From contig OZ023274.1 of the NCBI GenBank assembly GCA_964007475.1, positions 51,231,678-51,295,677 of the forward strand: a stretch of DNA of 64,000 nucleotides, in the 5' to 3' direction. The translations under genes were made by a program, and so were the position numbers. Positions 39,023 through 49,779 of this stretch are shown here, piece by piece. The stretch is from Hybos culiciformis (lineage: Eukaryota; Arthropoda; Insecta; Diptera; Hybotidae). Below the pieces are notes generated by a model. It did no database searches. It was not told where the DNA came from and saw only the letters and a list, made by a program, of their open reading frames with translations. Position 1 is the stretch's first letter. Every line of letters starts with the position of its first letter.

Positions 39023-39145
39023 TTAAATTTTTTGTTTATTAAGAAAATAATATTTTCTAAAAATTAAAGCATTTAATGTATCTGGGCTCATTTTATTTCT
39101 TAATTTACTACAAAATATTCCAGCAATGGAAAAAACACGCTACGA
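39023..39145 (-). pseudogene. hAT transposase C-terminal dimerisation domain, decayed
   Basis: Minus-strand translation contains RVFSIAGIFCSKLRNKMSPD and runs on to a stop at 39025-39023. This is the conserved C-terminal block of hAT transposases (consensus SERVFSIAG.. SK.R..L.P). The codon expected to be Glu in SER is TAG here, an internal stop, and upstream sequence drifts out of frame, so only this 41-codon relic is readable. It sits near the left end of the hAT element and reads toward it. Confidence 0.85.
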
Positions 39146-40310
39146 GTGTTTCAGTGGATGTTAATTTCTCAAAGTAATTCCAGACTCAAGACATTTTACA
39201 AGATGCAAAGACAAAAAATTCAATCGAACGCACAACATCAATTTGTATAATTTTTCTTCACTTACGATTTTTAATTTCACTTCCTCAGCTCAGCAGTATT
39301 TTGATTAATCAAAAGCACAAAGAATATTTTTTTCAGAAAAACACATTCTATTTTTTTTTTATGTTTTTGAAATAAAAATAATTCAATTAAGCACCCAGTA
39401 AATATTTTATAGGTGAAAACCCAGTTAATATTAGGTTAGAGAAACCCAGTGATTACCTGATATTGGCACCGGGTAGTCTATGAAAATTTTCATACATGCG
39501 TTCGCTTCTAGCAGGTATCATTACCTGATCATTCAATAAAAAAGAAACGAAACGAAATAAAAGTAAATTAAATTAGTGGCTTCTCCACAAATATGGTTTT
39601 TTTAAATATAAGGGCTTCTTCCTGAAAGATTTCTTAAAATTTTCTCAAATTCTTTCTAAAAATAATAAAAAGCTAAAATTGTTTTTATTAGTTTTATTTA
39701 TAATATATTCTATCTCTTGTAATATAACAAAAATAAAAAAAAAACTAAAAATTAATAAAATAAATGTTGATTTATAAAAAAGCAAAATTTTATTTACAAT
39801 ACTTTATTGAAATTTGAAATTTTTTTTATTTGTTAAGTTTAATTAAAAATGCATTTTTTTTTATTAATTTTTTTTTTACTTGTTAAGTACTTTAATTAAA
39901 AATTAATTTTTTTTTATAAATTTTTTTAATCATTTTTAATTTTTTATTTTAAAAACGCATGTATCTTTCTCAATTTTAACAACAACACGCGTTCATTAAA
40001 ATTTCAAAGGAACTGATAAGATTTGAACAAAATTTCAAATTTTTTTTGTTTTTAATTGTGGAATGAGGATAAACTGAAACGAATATATAGACAAACCCAG
40101 TAAAAACGGCCAAAACACAACCGATTAAATATCCTGGTGAACAAATATTTACTGGGCATTAATTTATTTCAAACACGGCCAACTTATAAAACATGTAACA
40201 TGTAACATGTAAAACAATATTTCAAATTTTCGAATGCGAAATTATTTTTTAAGCTCGCCTATAACTGTGCAATTTGGTTTTGAAATTTGCTGTTTGAATT
40301 TCAAAACTTT

Positions 40311-40722
40311 CACTGGTAAAAATTTTTAGTAATTTCACATGACTTATCGTTGGTTTTTTCTATCCAACGATAATTCATGAACTATTACATTTTGTTTTTC
40401 CAAAATGTAAATTTTCACCTGGTTTGTACTTTTACAGTTTTACAGAATGTAGTTTTAGACACCAAAACCATCTAGTTTTACTTTATTTACTAAAAATACA
40501 TATTACTTTTCCAGAATCTATGTAATTTTAATAGAAATTTGTGTAAAAACTCTGTTTGATTTGCAAAATTACAAAAAATTCAGTAAATTTGCAGAATTTG
40601 TGTAATATTGTAACGTAAAATTCTGTAATATTCAATGAACAAAATCTTACCTGGTAGATACTGTAAATTTACGTGGCTAGCAGTGTAAAGTTTTGTGTAA
40701 TTTTACATTATTTTTTACAGTG
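40311..40722. mobile_element. Possible CACTG-ended MITE nested in the hAT element
   Basis: Left CACTGGTAAAAATTTTTAG and right inverse CACTGTAAAAAATAATGTA form an imperfect inverted repeat. The interior repeats AAAATTAC/GTAATTTT-type words. A TA duplication is not seen (flanks are TT on both sides), so the class is uncertain. Confidence 0.5.
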
Positions 40723-40834
40723 TTGATACCCGGATACCCGATGTTACTACCCGGGTTTTGAAATACCCGAAATAATGGTCAAATTTGCGGGTACCCGACA
40801 CCCGGGTACCCGGGTTGAAAACACTAATTTTTAG

Positions 40835-41810
40835 ACGAAACGGAAGGTATTAAAAAGTCAACCTTACGATAAAGAATGATATTAAATTCTCAGTCAGTAG
40901 TTTGATTTTATTTCTCGAAATAAATATTATTTTTTGCATGAATTAGCAAATTCAAAACTTTTATACGAAAAAATAGAAAAAAATGCATTAAAATTCACAG
41001 AAAAATGTGAAATTTCTAGTAATCCGCTAATAAATGACCTATTTAGGTAAATTAGGCTTAGGTTTATAGTCATAGTTTTTTCTCTTTTTTTATTTATTTT
41101 TTATTTTATTTTTTATTTTGTTATTTACTAGGTTAAGAAATTACAAATAAGGTTTTTAAAAATAAAAATTTTCTCCTTAAAATAAAATGTCAAATACATA
41201 AATATCCTAGTATAAAATATTAAAAAAAAAATTTTAAAGTTGTAAAGATAGAAATGTATCTAAAACTCTGAAAAAATTAATTAAATTTGTATACACTCGT
41301 TTAATAAAAATTGAATTGAATTGAATTGAATATTATTTTGTTAACAACGCAAAAATTTAGAAAATAATAATTATCCGGGCAAAACTTCTCACATATTTCA
41401 CCCAAGTATAAGTCTAACTAAAAAATCCTTTAGGTTGATTTTCCGATCATCATACTCTTTTCTTTTTCCGGACCATTTGACCCTTCCAACCCTTTCGGAG
41501 GCAAATTTTGAAATGTATTCTTATCAACATCGTCTACACAATAATTTTCTATTTCCGTACAATAAGTGCATCATTTTAAAATCATGAGTCTGCAAAGAAT
41601 TAGCGCAAAAATATAATTAAAAAATCAACGTTAAGGAAGTCAAAGTAATATTTCCGCAAACAATAAACTCTCTCAAGTCCTTGTTATATTTATATTGTTA
41701 GGGGATTAGTGCAATAACCTGGTAACACGGAATTTAAATCATTTTTGTTTTTATTTTTAAAAGCATACGGCTAATACGTATCAAACTATTTTTGTCTTTT
41801 TTCCTCATAA
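40835..41810. other. AT-rich intergenic stretch
   Basis: No gene-like frame. A (GAATT)n-type run ATTGAATTGAATTGAAT lies near 41311-41330. Nothing else recognised. Confidence 0.5.
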
Positions 41811-42155
41811 AAGCTAATAGCAGGATCACGGCCGGCATTAAAGATCTTTTTTTTTCCTCTTTTCTCATAGAACGAAGTAAAAGAGAAAAAAAATAGTTCT
41901 GTTATATAAATAAAAACTAATAGCAGGATCACGGCCGGCATTAAAGAACTTTTTTTTTTCCTTTTTACTCATTTGTACGAAGTAAAAGAGCGAAAAAATA
42001 GTTTTGTTATGAAAATAAAAGCTAATAGCAGGATCACGGTCCGCATTAAAGAACATTTTTTTTCCTTTTTACTCATGTGTAAAAAGTAAAAGAGAAGAAG
42101 AATTTTGGGATAAGATAAATTCTAATAGGAAGACTGAAACCGGCATTAAGAGTTT
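41811..42155. repeat. Minisatellite, about 100-107-bp unit, 3.3 copies
   Basis: Three units begin [AG]CTAATAGCAGGATCACGG followed by CCGGCATTAAAGA, a T-rich run, ACTCAT, GAAGTAAAAGAG and TAGTT. They start near 41812, 41917 and 42021. A diverged partial fourth unit starts at 42121 (TCTAATAGGAAGACTGAAAC). The open frame on the minus strand repeats NADRDPAISFYFHNKT because the unit is open in one frame; I see no reason to call it a protein. Confidence 0.88.
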
Positions 42156-43264
42156 TTGATGAAATAGAATTCTTATAAATGTTGCATAACAAGATCACTA
42201 TGATTCAGTATCACGAATCATCTTACTAGAATCTTATACAGCTTATAAGTGGTATAACACTTATTTACAAGAATAATCTGCTAGTTGGGCATCCAATCTG
42301 AATTTTTTTTTCAGATAACTTTTTTTTGTAAAAAAATTTTCAGATGATTAAAAAAAAGAAATCAAATGTAATTTCAATTTAAAAAAAAAATTATATTTTT
42401 TAAATTAAAAAAATTAAAGTAAAACTTTCTAAATAAAAAAAAAGATGAACCCATGCAGTTGATTTTTTGCTTTTAGTTAAGATTAGCTGTGAATAGTTTT
42501 TCGGAACATTCCTCCAAAAATTACTTTACGGTGGTAGCTATAAACAAGGTATAAGAATTTATCAAGAACAAATAATATAACTAATTATTTGTATAGCGTT
42601 TGCTCACAAAAATTACATATAGGTGTATAGTGTAGTATGTTTTAAAAAAAAAATAATGAAAAGAAAAATATATTTCATATAGGTAGGTACCTAATATTAC
42701 TGAATGCAGAAAGAGCGACTAACGTGATTTATTGATATTTGCTATCTCAAGGAAATTCAGTGCTTTGGGGAGAAATTTAATGTGGGATGGATGTGTTTTT
42801 TGCTGTTTTTTTTTTTTATATATCATTACCTTTATTTTCTCATAAAATCATGTTAAATTTTTTTTATATAACATATTGTATGTATTATGTACAAATAATA
42901 TATAAAAAATAAAATGTATATAACGATGATGTTAAAATTTTACAAAGGTAAATATTATATTTGCCCACAGGGATATTTATTTAAGGGATTAAAATTAAAT
43001 AAGTTACGTGAAATACAGGAGTCTTGATTTAAATTTTTGTTGTTTTTATTTTATTTTTTTTTTCCAAATAATTTTAAAGGTGTTGAATAAATATAAAACA
43101 CGCAAAGTAAAAAAAAGAAAAATTTATATATATGCTTAAAAAATAAAAAATATTATTAAATTTTATTTTTTTAATCTCTCTATAATATATTTTACATAAA
43201 ATAATATGCTTTTTTTATTTTAATCTTATATTTTCTATGATATTTTTTTTTTTTTCTTTTTTGC
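42156..43264. other. AT-rich intergenic stretch, nothing recognised
   Basis: Low-complexity A/T sequence with poly-A and poly-T runs. No gene-like frame or paired termini found. Confidence 0.5.
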
Positions 43265-43267
43265 TAA

Positions 43268-43672
43268 TGCCTTGTTCAGACAACGACTTAATCATGATTT
43301 CGTAATCATGATTTGCGAAGATAATCATACTTTGAAAACGTGTGTGAACGCGATTATGAACGAAAACAAAAAAAGTAAACAACATGAAAGCAAACAAAAT
43401 AAAAACATAAATATTATTTGCTACTCAAATTTTTTTTTGTTTTGTAAATAAAGAAAATATGTCAAAAATAAAAGTCAAAAATAACTAGGAATGAGTGGAA
43501 ATGGGTAACATGGATGGTAAAAAACTATAAACTCATCCCTGAAATTTTTCATGATTTTCGATAATCATGATTTCCGATGACACTTTTTTTGTATGAGCAA
43601 ATCATGGAAAAAAGAATGATAATCACAAAAAGTAAGATTATCATGATCAGAGTTCATTGTCTGAACAAGGCA
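43268..43672. mobile_element. PIF/Harbinger-like MITE (405 bp)
   Basis: Left TGCCTTGTTCAGACAA and right TTGTCTGAACAAGGCA are a perfect 16-bp terminal inverted repeat. TAA flanks both ends (43265-43267 and 43673-43675), the 3-bp target duplication expected of PIF/Harbinger. The subterminal regions repeat ATCATGATT words on both sides. There is no transposase frame. Confidence 0.85.
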
Positions 43673-44111
43673 TAAATAAATTTTCTATCGTTTATGTTCA
43701 AAAATCATGAAAATAATGATTCAAAGAGTAAATTATGTTTCAAGGATTAAATTAAAAAATGAAATTTTGCATAAGGCTTTATTATTATTATTATGTTTTT
43801 TTTTTTATTTTTTTTTTTTATTATTATTGTGAGGGATAAAAATAAATTCTATGTTCATTGTAGTAGTTTAATATTATTTTTTAATTAAACACAATTATTA
43901 AGTTATTATTTATTGCTAGATTATTATTTACATGTTTTTAAAATAAAAATATTTCTACATTCGTATTTTATATAAACGAAATAATTTTTCTACAAATTTT
44001 TAGACATTATTTGCAGTGAATATCTACACCATACACTGTCATATTAAATACTCTAAAAATATCTATTTTTTGTATCGGGTAAATCTTTTTATAAAGTTTA
44101 TAATTTTAATA

Positions 44112-44386
44112 AATAAAAAAATAAGTTAAAAACGAGTTTTCCAAAAAACTGAGGCCAGGCCGCATCAAAAAGTAGAAAATAACTTTTTCTTCACACACAG
44201 AGGTGGACTCAGATTTTTGATTGGGACGTAAGTGATTTGATTCATGAAGAGAAAGAATATTCAAGAGAAATGTCCCAATCAAAAAATCTGAGTCCACCTC
44301 TGTGTGTGAAGAAAAATTTATTTTCTACTTTTTGATGCGGGCTGGCCTCAGTTTTTTGGAAAACTCGTTTTTAACTTATTTTTATT
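44112..44386. repeat. Long near-perfect hairpin (arms about 115 bp, 44-bp loop)
   Basis: Left arm 44112-44227 and right arm 44272-44386 are about 97% inverse complements over their inner 100 bp, with only a few differences. The loop is 44228-44271. Each arm contains CAGAGGTGGACTCAGATTTT, which resembles a hAT terminus, but the hairpin continues outside it and no direct flanking duplication is present. It may be an inverted duplication left by aberrant transposition, or a hairpin-RNA source. Frames across it are by-products of the repeat. Confidence 0.85.
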
Positions 44387-44411
44387 TTCTGCCTTTTTCA
44401 CGTTAACTAAA

Positions 44412-45071
44412 TTGTTATTATGTGCTGCATGGATGTTTGAAAACAATTTTATGACTAATCATATCGATGAAAATTTTTCCGATGGTTTTTCCGCTTTTTC
44501 GGGTTTTCCATGGAGTTTTCTGCAAAAGCAACTTTATGCAACTCATTTTGCTCTACAACTTTGTCTCAGGTTGCAAAACGCTCAAACGCTTCCTTGGTCG
44601 GAAAAACTCCGGAACAGCGTTTTACATGAATTTTCTTCGGTCTTTACCATTGTCGGAGAGAAAGTAATGATGCCAGTTGATAGGGAACTTGATCCTGCAT
44701 AATTTAGAAAACTTTTATACCGGAAAATTTTCCGGAAAAGTCTGAAAATTCCGGAAAATTATTTTGGAAAAATCAGAAAACTTTGCATTTTTCCTAAAAC
44801 GGATTTATCACTACTCAAATTTGTACCAAATTTTCAAATGATTTTTCCCGATTTTCCGGGTTTTCCATGGAAATTTCCGCTTCAAATTTTGATAGCTTCA
44901 ATTGTCACGCGACATGAACCTTTGTGCCAAATTTCAGCTCGCTGTGATAACGAAAAGTGGGTCTACGAGAGTGTCGAAAATAGTAAAGAAATATACAGAC
45001 AAATTACTTTACAAGTTAATAATAAGAATTGTGTCCTCAAAAAAACAGAATATCAGAGATATAGAGAGTAG
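44412..45071 (+). other. Unidentified coding-like or repeat-derived stretch
   Basis: A less AT-rich stretch with two plus-strand frames: 44412-44702 (96 codons from a TTG start) and 44838-45071 (77 codons). The related DNA words TTTTTCGGGTTTTCCATGGA (around 44496) and TTTTCCGGGTTTTCCATGGA (around 44853) suggest an internal duplication. Translations (for example SEKLRNSVLHEFSSVF and PLCQISARCDNEKWVYESV) match no family I recognise. It directly follows the long hairpin. A relic of a transposable element is as likely as a host gene. Confidence 0.3.
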
Positions 45072-47261
45072 AGAGTAGAGAAATTCAGTTTTTAATAACT
45101 CGCCTATGAACCAGAATTGAGTTACGTTAAGACGTTAAGGTACCAGATGATTTTTGTTAAAAGGCTAAAGTTGATCATTATTTAACTTTTTAATGACTTA
45201 AGGTTGAATGAATCCAACTTTTGATGATCCAAAGTGTCGAGTGCGTTGAAGAAAATCGTTTTTTGAAGTACGAAAGTTAAGTTGAGTCCTTTTTTTTAGT
45301 AAAAGATAAATTGTCACTTATACCATTACCATCTACTGCGGTAGATAAATATTTAAATAAATGTTTATGATTTTTGTTTTTTTCCTACGTAAACAAGAGT
45401 ACCTATCTAATATCTTATTTAATTATAAATAAAAGTTAGAAAAAAAATTTTTTTTTTTTTGTTTTAAATATACCTTAATTTCTTAATGTATTAACAAAAA
45501 ACAATTTTTTTTTTTGTTTTAGACAATTTACAAAAAACAAACATAAAATATTTATTTTATCTCTTTGAATATATATTATTTTCCACATCCTTTAATATGT
45601 TTTTTGGTATATATATATATATATAGATAAAGATCACATATTTAATATATATATATATTTTGATAATTTTTTACTTTTTGGAAAATATAAAATTATGGTA
45701 ATTTATGCTTTTAATATTAAATGTGTAATTCTTTTACTAATCCTTATAATTTAATCAATATTTTATCATGTAGTCCTTTCATTAATCCCTATTATGTATA
45801 AAGTAAAAAAATTTTTTTTTACCATGTCATAAATCATTTGAATGTATACATTTGTTTTGAACCTATCATTTTCTCGAAAAGTAATTGGAATTGTCAGTAA
45901 ACAGCTATTCAAGGCATCGACTTATAAATATTAAAGAGCTTAAAATTATGTACTATGCTCTTAACTTTTTTACAAACATAAGTAAATTTAATAAAATTAA
46001 AAATTTTTTTTGAGTACATAGGAAAAAGGTACTTTGTATGGGTATTCTATAAAATACATATTATGTTCTTTTAGAACAGACTTCAAATGTAACACGACAT
46101 TTTCTATCGATATATCAAGCTTATTTTACAGGAGCGCTTGTATAAATTGAACAAAAAAAAATGTCCACAGGCAATAAAATTTAAATTTCCCCAAAGCTGA
46201 TTACTCTTAATTAGAAAATATTTTTTTATATTTTCCGAAATATTATTATTTTTTATTTAAATATTTTATTTAAATTCGTTTACCTACTTCTTAATTTGTT
46301 ATTTGTTATTTTTTTTTTTATTTTAATTTCTTATAAATACAAAATGAAATAATATATATATATATTTTATTTAATCGCCCGTAGAGTACTAAAGTTTAAA
46401 AATAAATGTTTTGAATAAATATTTTAGGTCCCCTATGACCAAGAAGTAATTATTATTAAAGTAAAAAAAAAAAAAAAAAAAAAAATAAAATAAAAACAGA
46501 GAGAACCTCTGCTGTTATTAGAAATTCTGTTCAGAAAATTCTTATCTTAAATTCTTTAAACAATACTCCTTTTTTTTTACATGTTAAATTGTATGTTTAT
46601 TTGTTTACACATATATAGATATAATATATGTATATAATACATATTATAGTCATTACTTTCTTACATACACTAAAGTCATTTTTAACTAAAAATTTTCTTT
46701 AATTTTGAATCGGATTTTATTATCTAATTTATTTATTCATTAAAGATAGAAAATCATATAATATATATGTATACAGAATGTATATGTTTGAAACCTATAT
46801 AAAAATATAATACGTATTAGAAAAGCATTTTTTTTTTTCTTAGAAATATTAAGAAATAATAGTACATTTAGTATATGTACATATATATATAAATATGTAT
46901 ATAAGGACAATTTACGATGTATAATATTTTATATGAGTAAATTATATAAATTTTAATAAGAAAATTAAAACTATTTAGTAGCTTCAAGAGAGAAAAAAAA
47001 AACATATTATCTAACATATTTTAGTAAAATATAGGTATATATTTTTATCCCAAAATTTCTAATAATAATATGAAAAATTCAAATGAAATCCAATATTATA
47101 TAATTTACTCAATATAAGCTCTTAGACATAAAATAATATACTCAAAGCATTTTTTCTACACAACACATTTAATTTCAATTATAATTATTAATATTATTTT
47201 AATATTAATTTTAGTCTAGAAATTCTATACCCTGAGTACTAATATGGAATTTATACAGTAT
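45072..47261. other. AT-rich intergenic stretch with homopolymers
   Basis: Contains TA dinucleotide runs (about 45608-45655), an A-run of more than 20 near 46462-46484 and poly-T tracts. No gene-like frame recognised. Confidence 0.5.
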
Positions 47262-47263
47262 TA

Positions 47264-47700
47264 CACAGAAAAAAATTTGCTCGTACTCATTACGTCAAAA
47301 AAGTTCGTTAATGACATTCTCGTTAAGATAACGAAAAATAATGAATAAATACGTTTTTGTAACGTAAATTTCGTTTATTTTCTATTACGAACCTTTTTTT
47401 TCATTTTTAGTACTCGTTAAAAACGTTCGTTATCGTTAAATACGGGAAACAAAAATTTCAATCCATACAGAATTTATATTTTCCATTTTACACATTGCCG
47501 TAAATTTAGTTCATAGCTCAGTGGCAGAGTTGATGGATTGCAATGTTTAGGACAGTGGTTCGAAGCCACAAGCGGGCATAAAAAAAATTATTAAAAAAAA
47601 ATTAAATAAAAAAATTTAAAAAATAAGTAATAAAAATAGAAACATAAATAAAAAAAATTAATAAATAAAAAAAATAAATAAAAAAAAATAAAAAAAAAAA

Positions 47701-47732
<32 letters not shown>

Positions 47733-48024
47733 AAAAAAATAAATAAAAAAAAAAATAAAAAAAAAATTAAAATAAAAAATAAAAAAGAAATAAATAAAAA
47801 ATTAAATAAATAAAAAAAAAAATTTAGTCTAGTAAAATTTTTCTTTCGTATTTGCGGTGTTTTTGCTGAAGAATTTGAAAGGTTTTTGGTTTTGGGGTAT
47901 AACGAACTTTTTTAACGAACTACGAGCTTTTTTCAACGAAATGTTCGTTGTAGCCAAAATAACGAATTTTTCGTTGATTTTAACGAATTATTTAGTTATT
48001 AGTACGAGCAAATTTTTTTCTGTG
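47264..48024. mobile_element. Tc1/mariner-like MITE (761 bp) containing a tRNA-like sequence and A-rich tail
   Basis: A perfect 24-bp terminal inverted repeat begins CACAGAAAAAAATTTGCTCG at 47264; its inverse ends at 48024. TA flanks both ends (47262-47263 and 48025-48026). The subterminal regions repeat AACGAA/TTCGTT many times on both sides. The middle holds a tRNA-like segment (47507-47579) followed by about 240 bp of almost pure A with scattered T (47580-47820), which looks like a SINE with its tail inserted into the MITE. Confidence 0.88.
47507..47579 (+). repeat. tRNA-like (tRNA-Cys/Ala-related) SINE head
   Basis: Box A reads TAGCTCAGTGGCAGAG and box B GGTTCGAAGCC, both close to the pol III consensus. 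The D stem (GCTC with GAGT) pairs, but the anticodon stem and acceptor stem do not. The anticodon loop contains TTGCAAT, which would give TGC (Ala) or GCA (Cys) depending on one inserted base. It resembles tRNA-Cys in the D arm (ATAGCTCAGTGGTAGAG). The long A-rich tail after it supports a tRNA-derived SINE and not a functional tRNA gene. Confidence 0.65.
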
Positions 48025-48026
48025 TA

Positions 48027-49770
48027 CTCGTACTACTAATTGCAAAATGGAAAAATTGATCTTAATTTTTATATATATATATAAGTTACAATCATATCAT
48101 ATTTTAAAATTTAGTTTGCTAATGTATTTAACATTTTATAATTCATTGCTGTTTATTTTATTAAACTAACTCTATTGTTAGTTATCTTCAGGGCTGTTTT
48201 TTTTTTTCATTTTCTTAATTTTAGTTTTAATTAAAGCAAAATCAGCAATTCGTATCAGAACCTTATGTTTTGGGAGCTTTATCTGTAATCTGTATAATGA
48301 AAATAATTTTTTTTTATAAATAATTCAAACCAGACTAGAGATAGAGCACCATTTCAGTTGACTCCTGATTTGAATTTACTTTAAAATCAGAATTGCATAA
48401 TAGTTTTTCCCTTTTTTTTTAATTATTATTTTTTTTTTTAAATAAATTTTATTTTCTTATTTTTTTATTTTTTTTTTAATATTATTATAAAATAAGAAAA
48501 ACATTTGAAAATGATTAGAAGTAAACATATATATATATATAAAAAAATCTTATATATATAAAATGAGATTCCTTAATACAGATTTTCAAGTGTAATAGGA
48601 AAAAAAAGAAGAAAAAGAAAAAAATTAAAATTAAATGAAAATCTTCCAATTATATTTAAAAATGTTTTTTTCTTGCATAGAAGTAGTATTTACAAACATT
48701 GAATATACATTTATATAGATATATTATAATCTACCTACTTATTTAATAAAATTTTATTAAAAAAAAAAAAAAGAAAAAATCTTGCTCTTATAAAGTTTTT
48801 GGAATTTTTTAAAATGAACGAAAAAAAAAAAATTTCATTATATTTTAATCTACGGATTTAATATGTAATGTGACTATGAATTTAACATACTAAGTAATAA
48901 TAATATTTTTTTTTTCTTGAGGACTCTTGTTAGAAAATGTGTAGGAAGTAGGTAAAACAAATTTTTTTATTTTCAATTTAATTGAAATTTTTCATTGTAT
49001 CTGTGGCAATAAGGAATAAGAGCATATGTCGAGTTATGTCGAAATCGAGTTATTTCTATTCTTTTTTCTATTCTGTCAATTTTTTGGAATAATCGCTCAA
49101 TTATTTACTGAAATATTCCTTATTACATAACAGCATAATCTCGTTTTGATATCATTTTACATATGGAAAAAAGACTTTAAATTGCTCTCCTGAAAAATCG
49201 ATTTTTTGGACTTATAATGTTATTCCTTTTTGCCACAGATATACAGATAAGTTTTTTATTTATTTTTTTTTAATTTTCTGACAAAAACATTGTTTTCTTG
49301 TCAATTAAAATGTTAATAATTCTATTTAATTGAGAGAGAAAAAAAGTTTTTAAAGAAGTTTTGAAATTGTAATTCAAATTATATTAATTATAAATTAATT
49401 GGTCCTAAAATGAATGGAATATTAAATTATGAATTGACTTTAATTGAAACTTATATGAGCCAAGGTTGAGTTTCGAATTATTTTTGTTCTATATTTTCTA
49501 TATTTTATTTAAAGAATTTTAAAAATTATTTTAGAATCTTATATGTGATTTTCTGCTTCAATAATTACTGAAGCAAACTAACCTAAGCAAAGTATATAAG
49601 TTAGAACTAAAAAAAAGTAAAAACGAATTTATAAAGTTTGTTAAATGTAATAATTTCAATTATTACAGAAAAAATTACTCACAAAACAACTTGAATTTCG
49701 TTCAATATTTGTAATACCTATGTGTGATACTAAATATATATTTAGTTAGATAGATACTTGATTCGTAAAA
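48027..49770. other. AT-rich intergenic stretch, nothing recognised
   Basis: Low-complexity A/T sequence. No gene-like frame and no paired termini found. Confidence 0.5.
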
Positions 49771-49779
49771 GAATTTTAT

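Larger units (their letters stand above)
38889..40826. mobile_element. hAT-type element with decayed transposase (1938 bp)
   Basis: Starts TAGTGTTTGCAAATACCCGG and ends ACCCGGGTTGAAAACACTA. A perfect 8-bp target duplication ATTTTTAG lies at 38881-38888 and 40827-40834. Both subterminal regions carry several CCCGGGTA/TACCCGGG words, possible transposase-binding repeats. A minus-strand hAT transposase C-terminal remnant lies at 39023-39145. The right third contains a CACTG-ended inverted repeat (40311-40722) that is probably a nested MITE. The other frames are broken. Confidence 0.92.

Noticed and set aside
41865..42056. Frame with repeated NADRDPAISFY
   Set aside because: Generated by the ~100-bp tandem repeat; no start context or known family.
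44106..44297. 63-codon minus-strand frame
   Set aside because: Spans one arm and the loop of the long hairpin; no domain.
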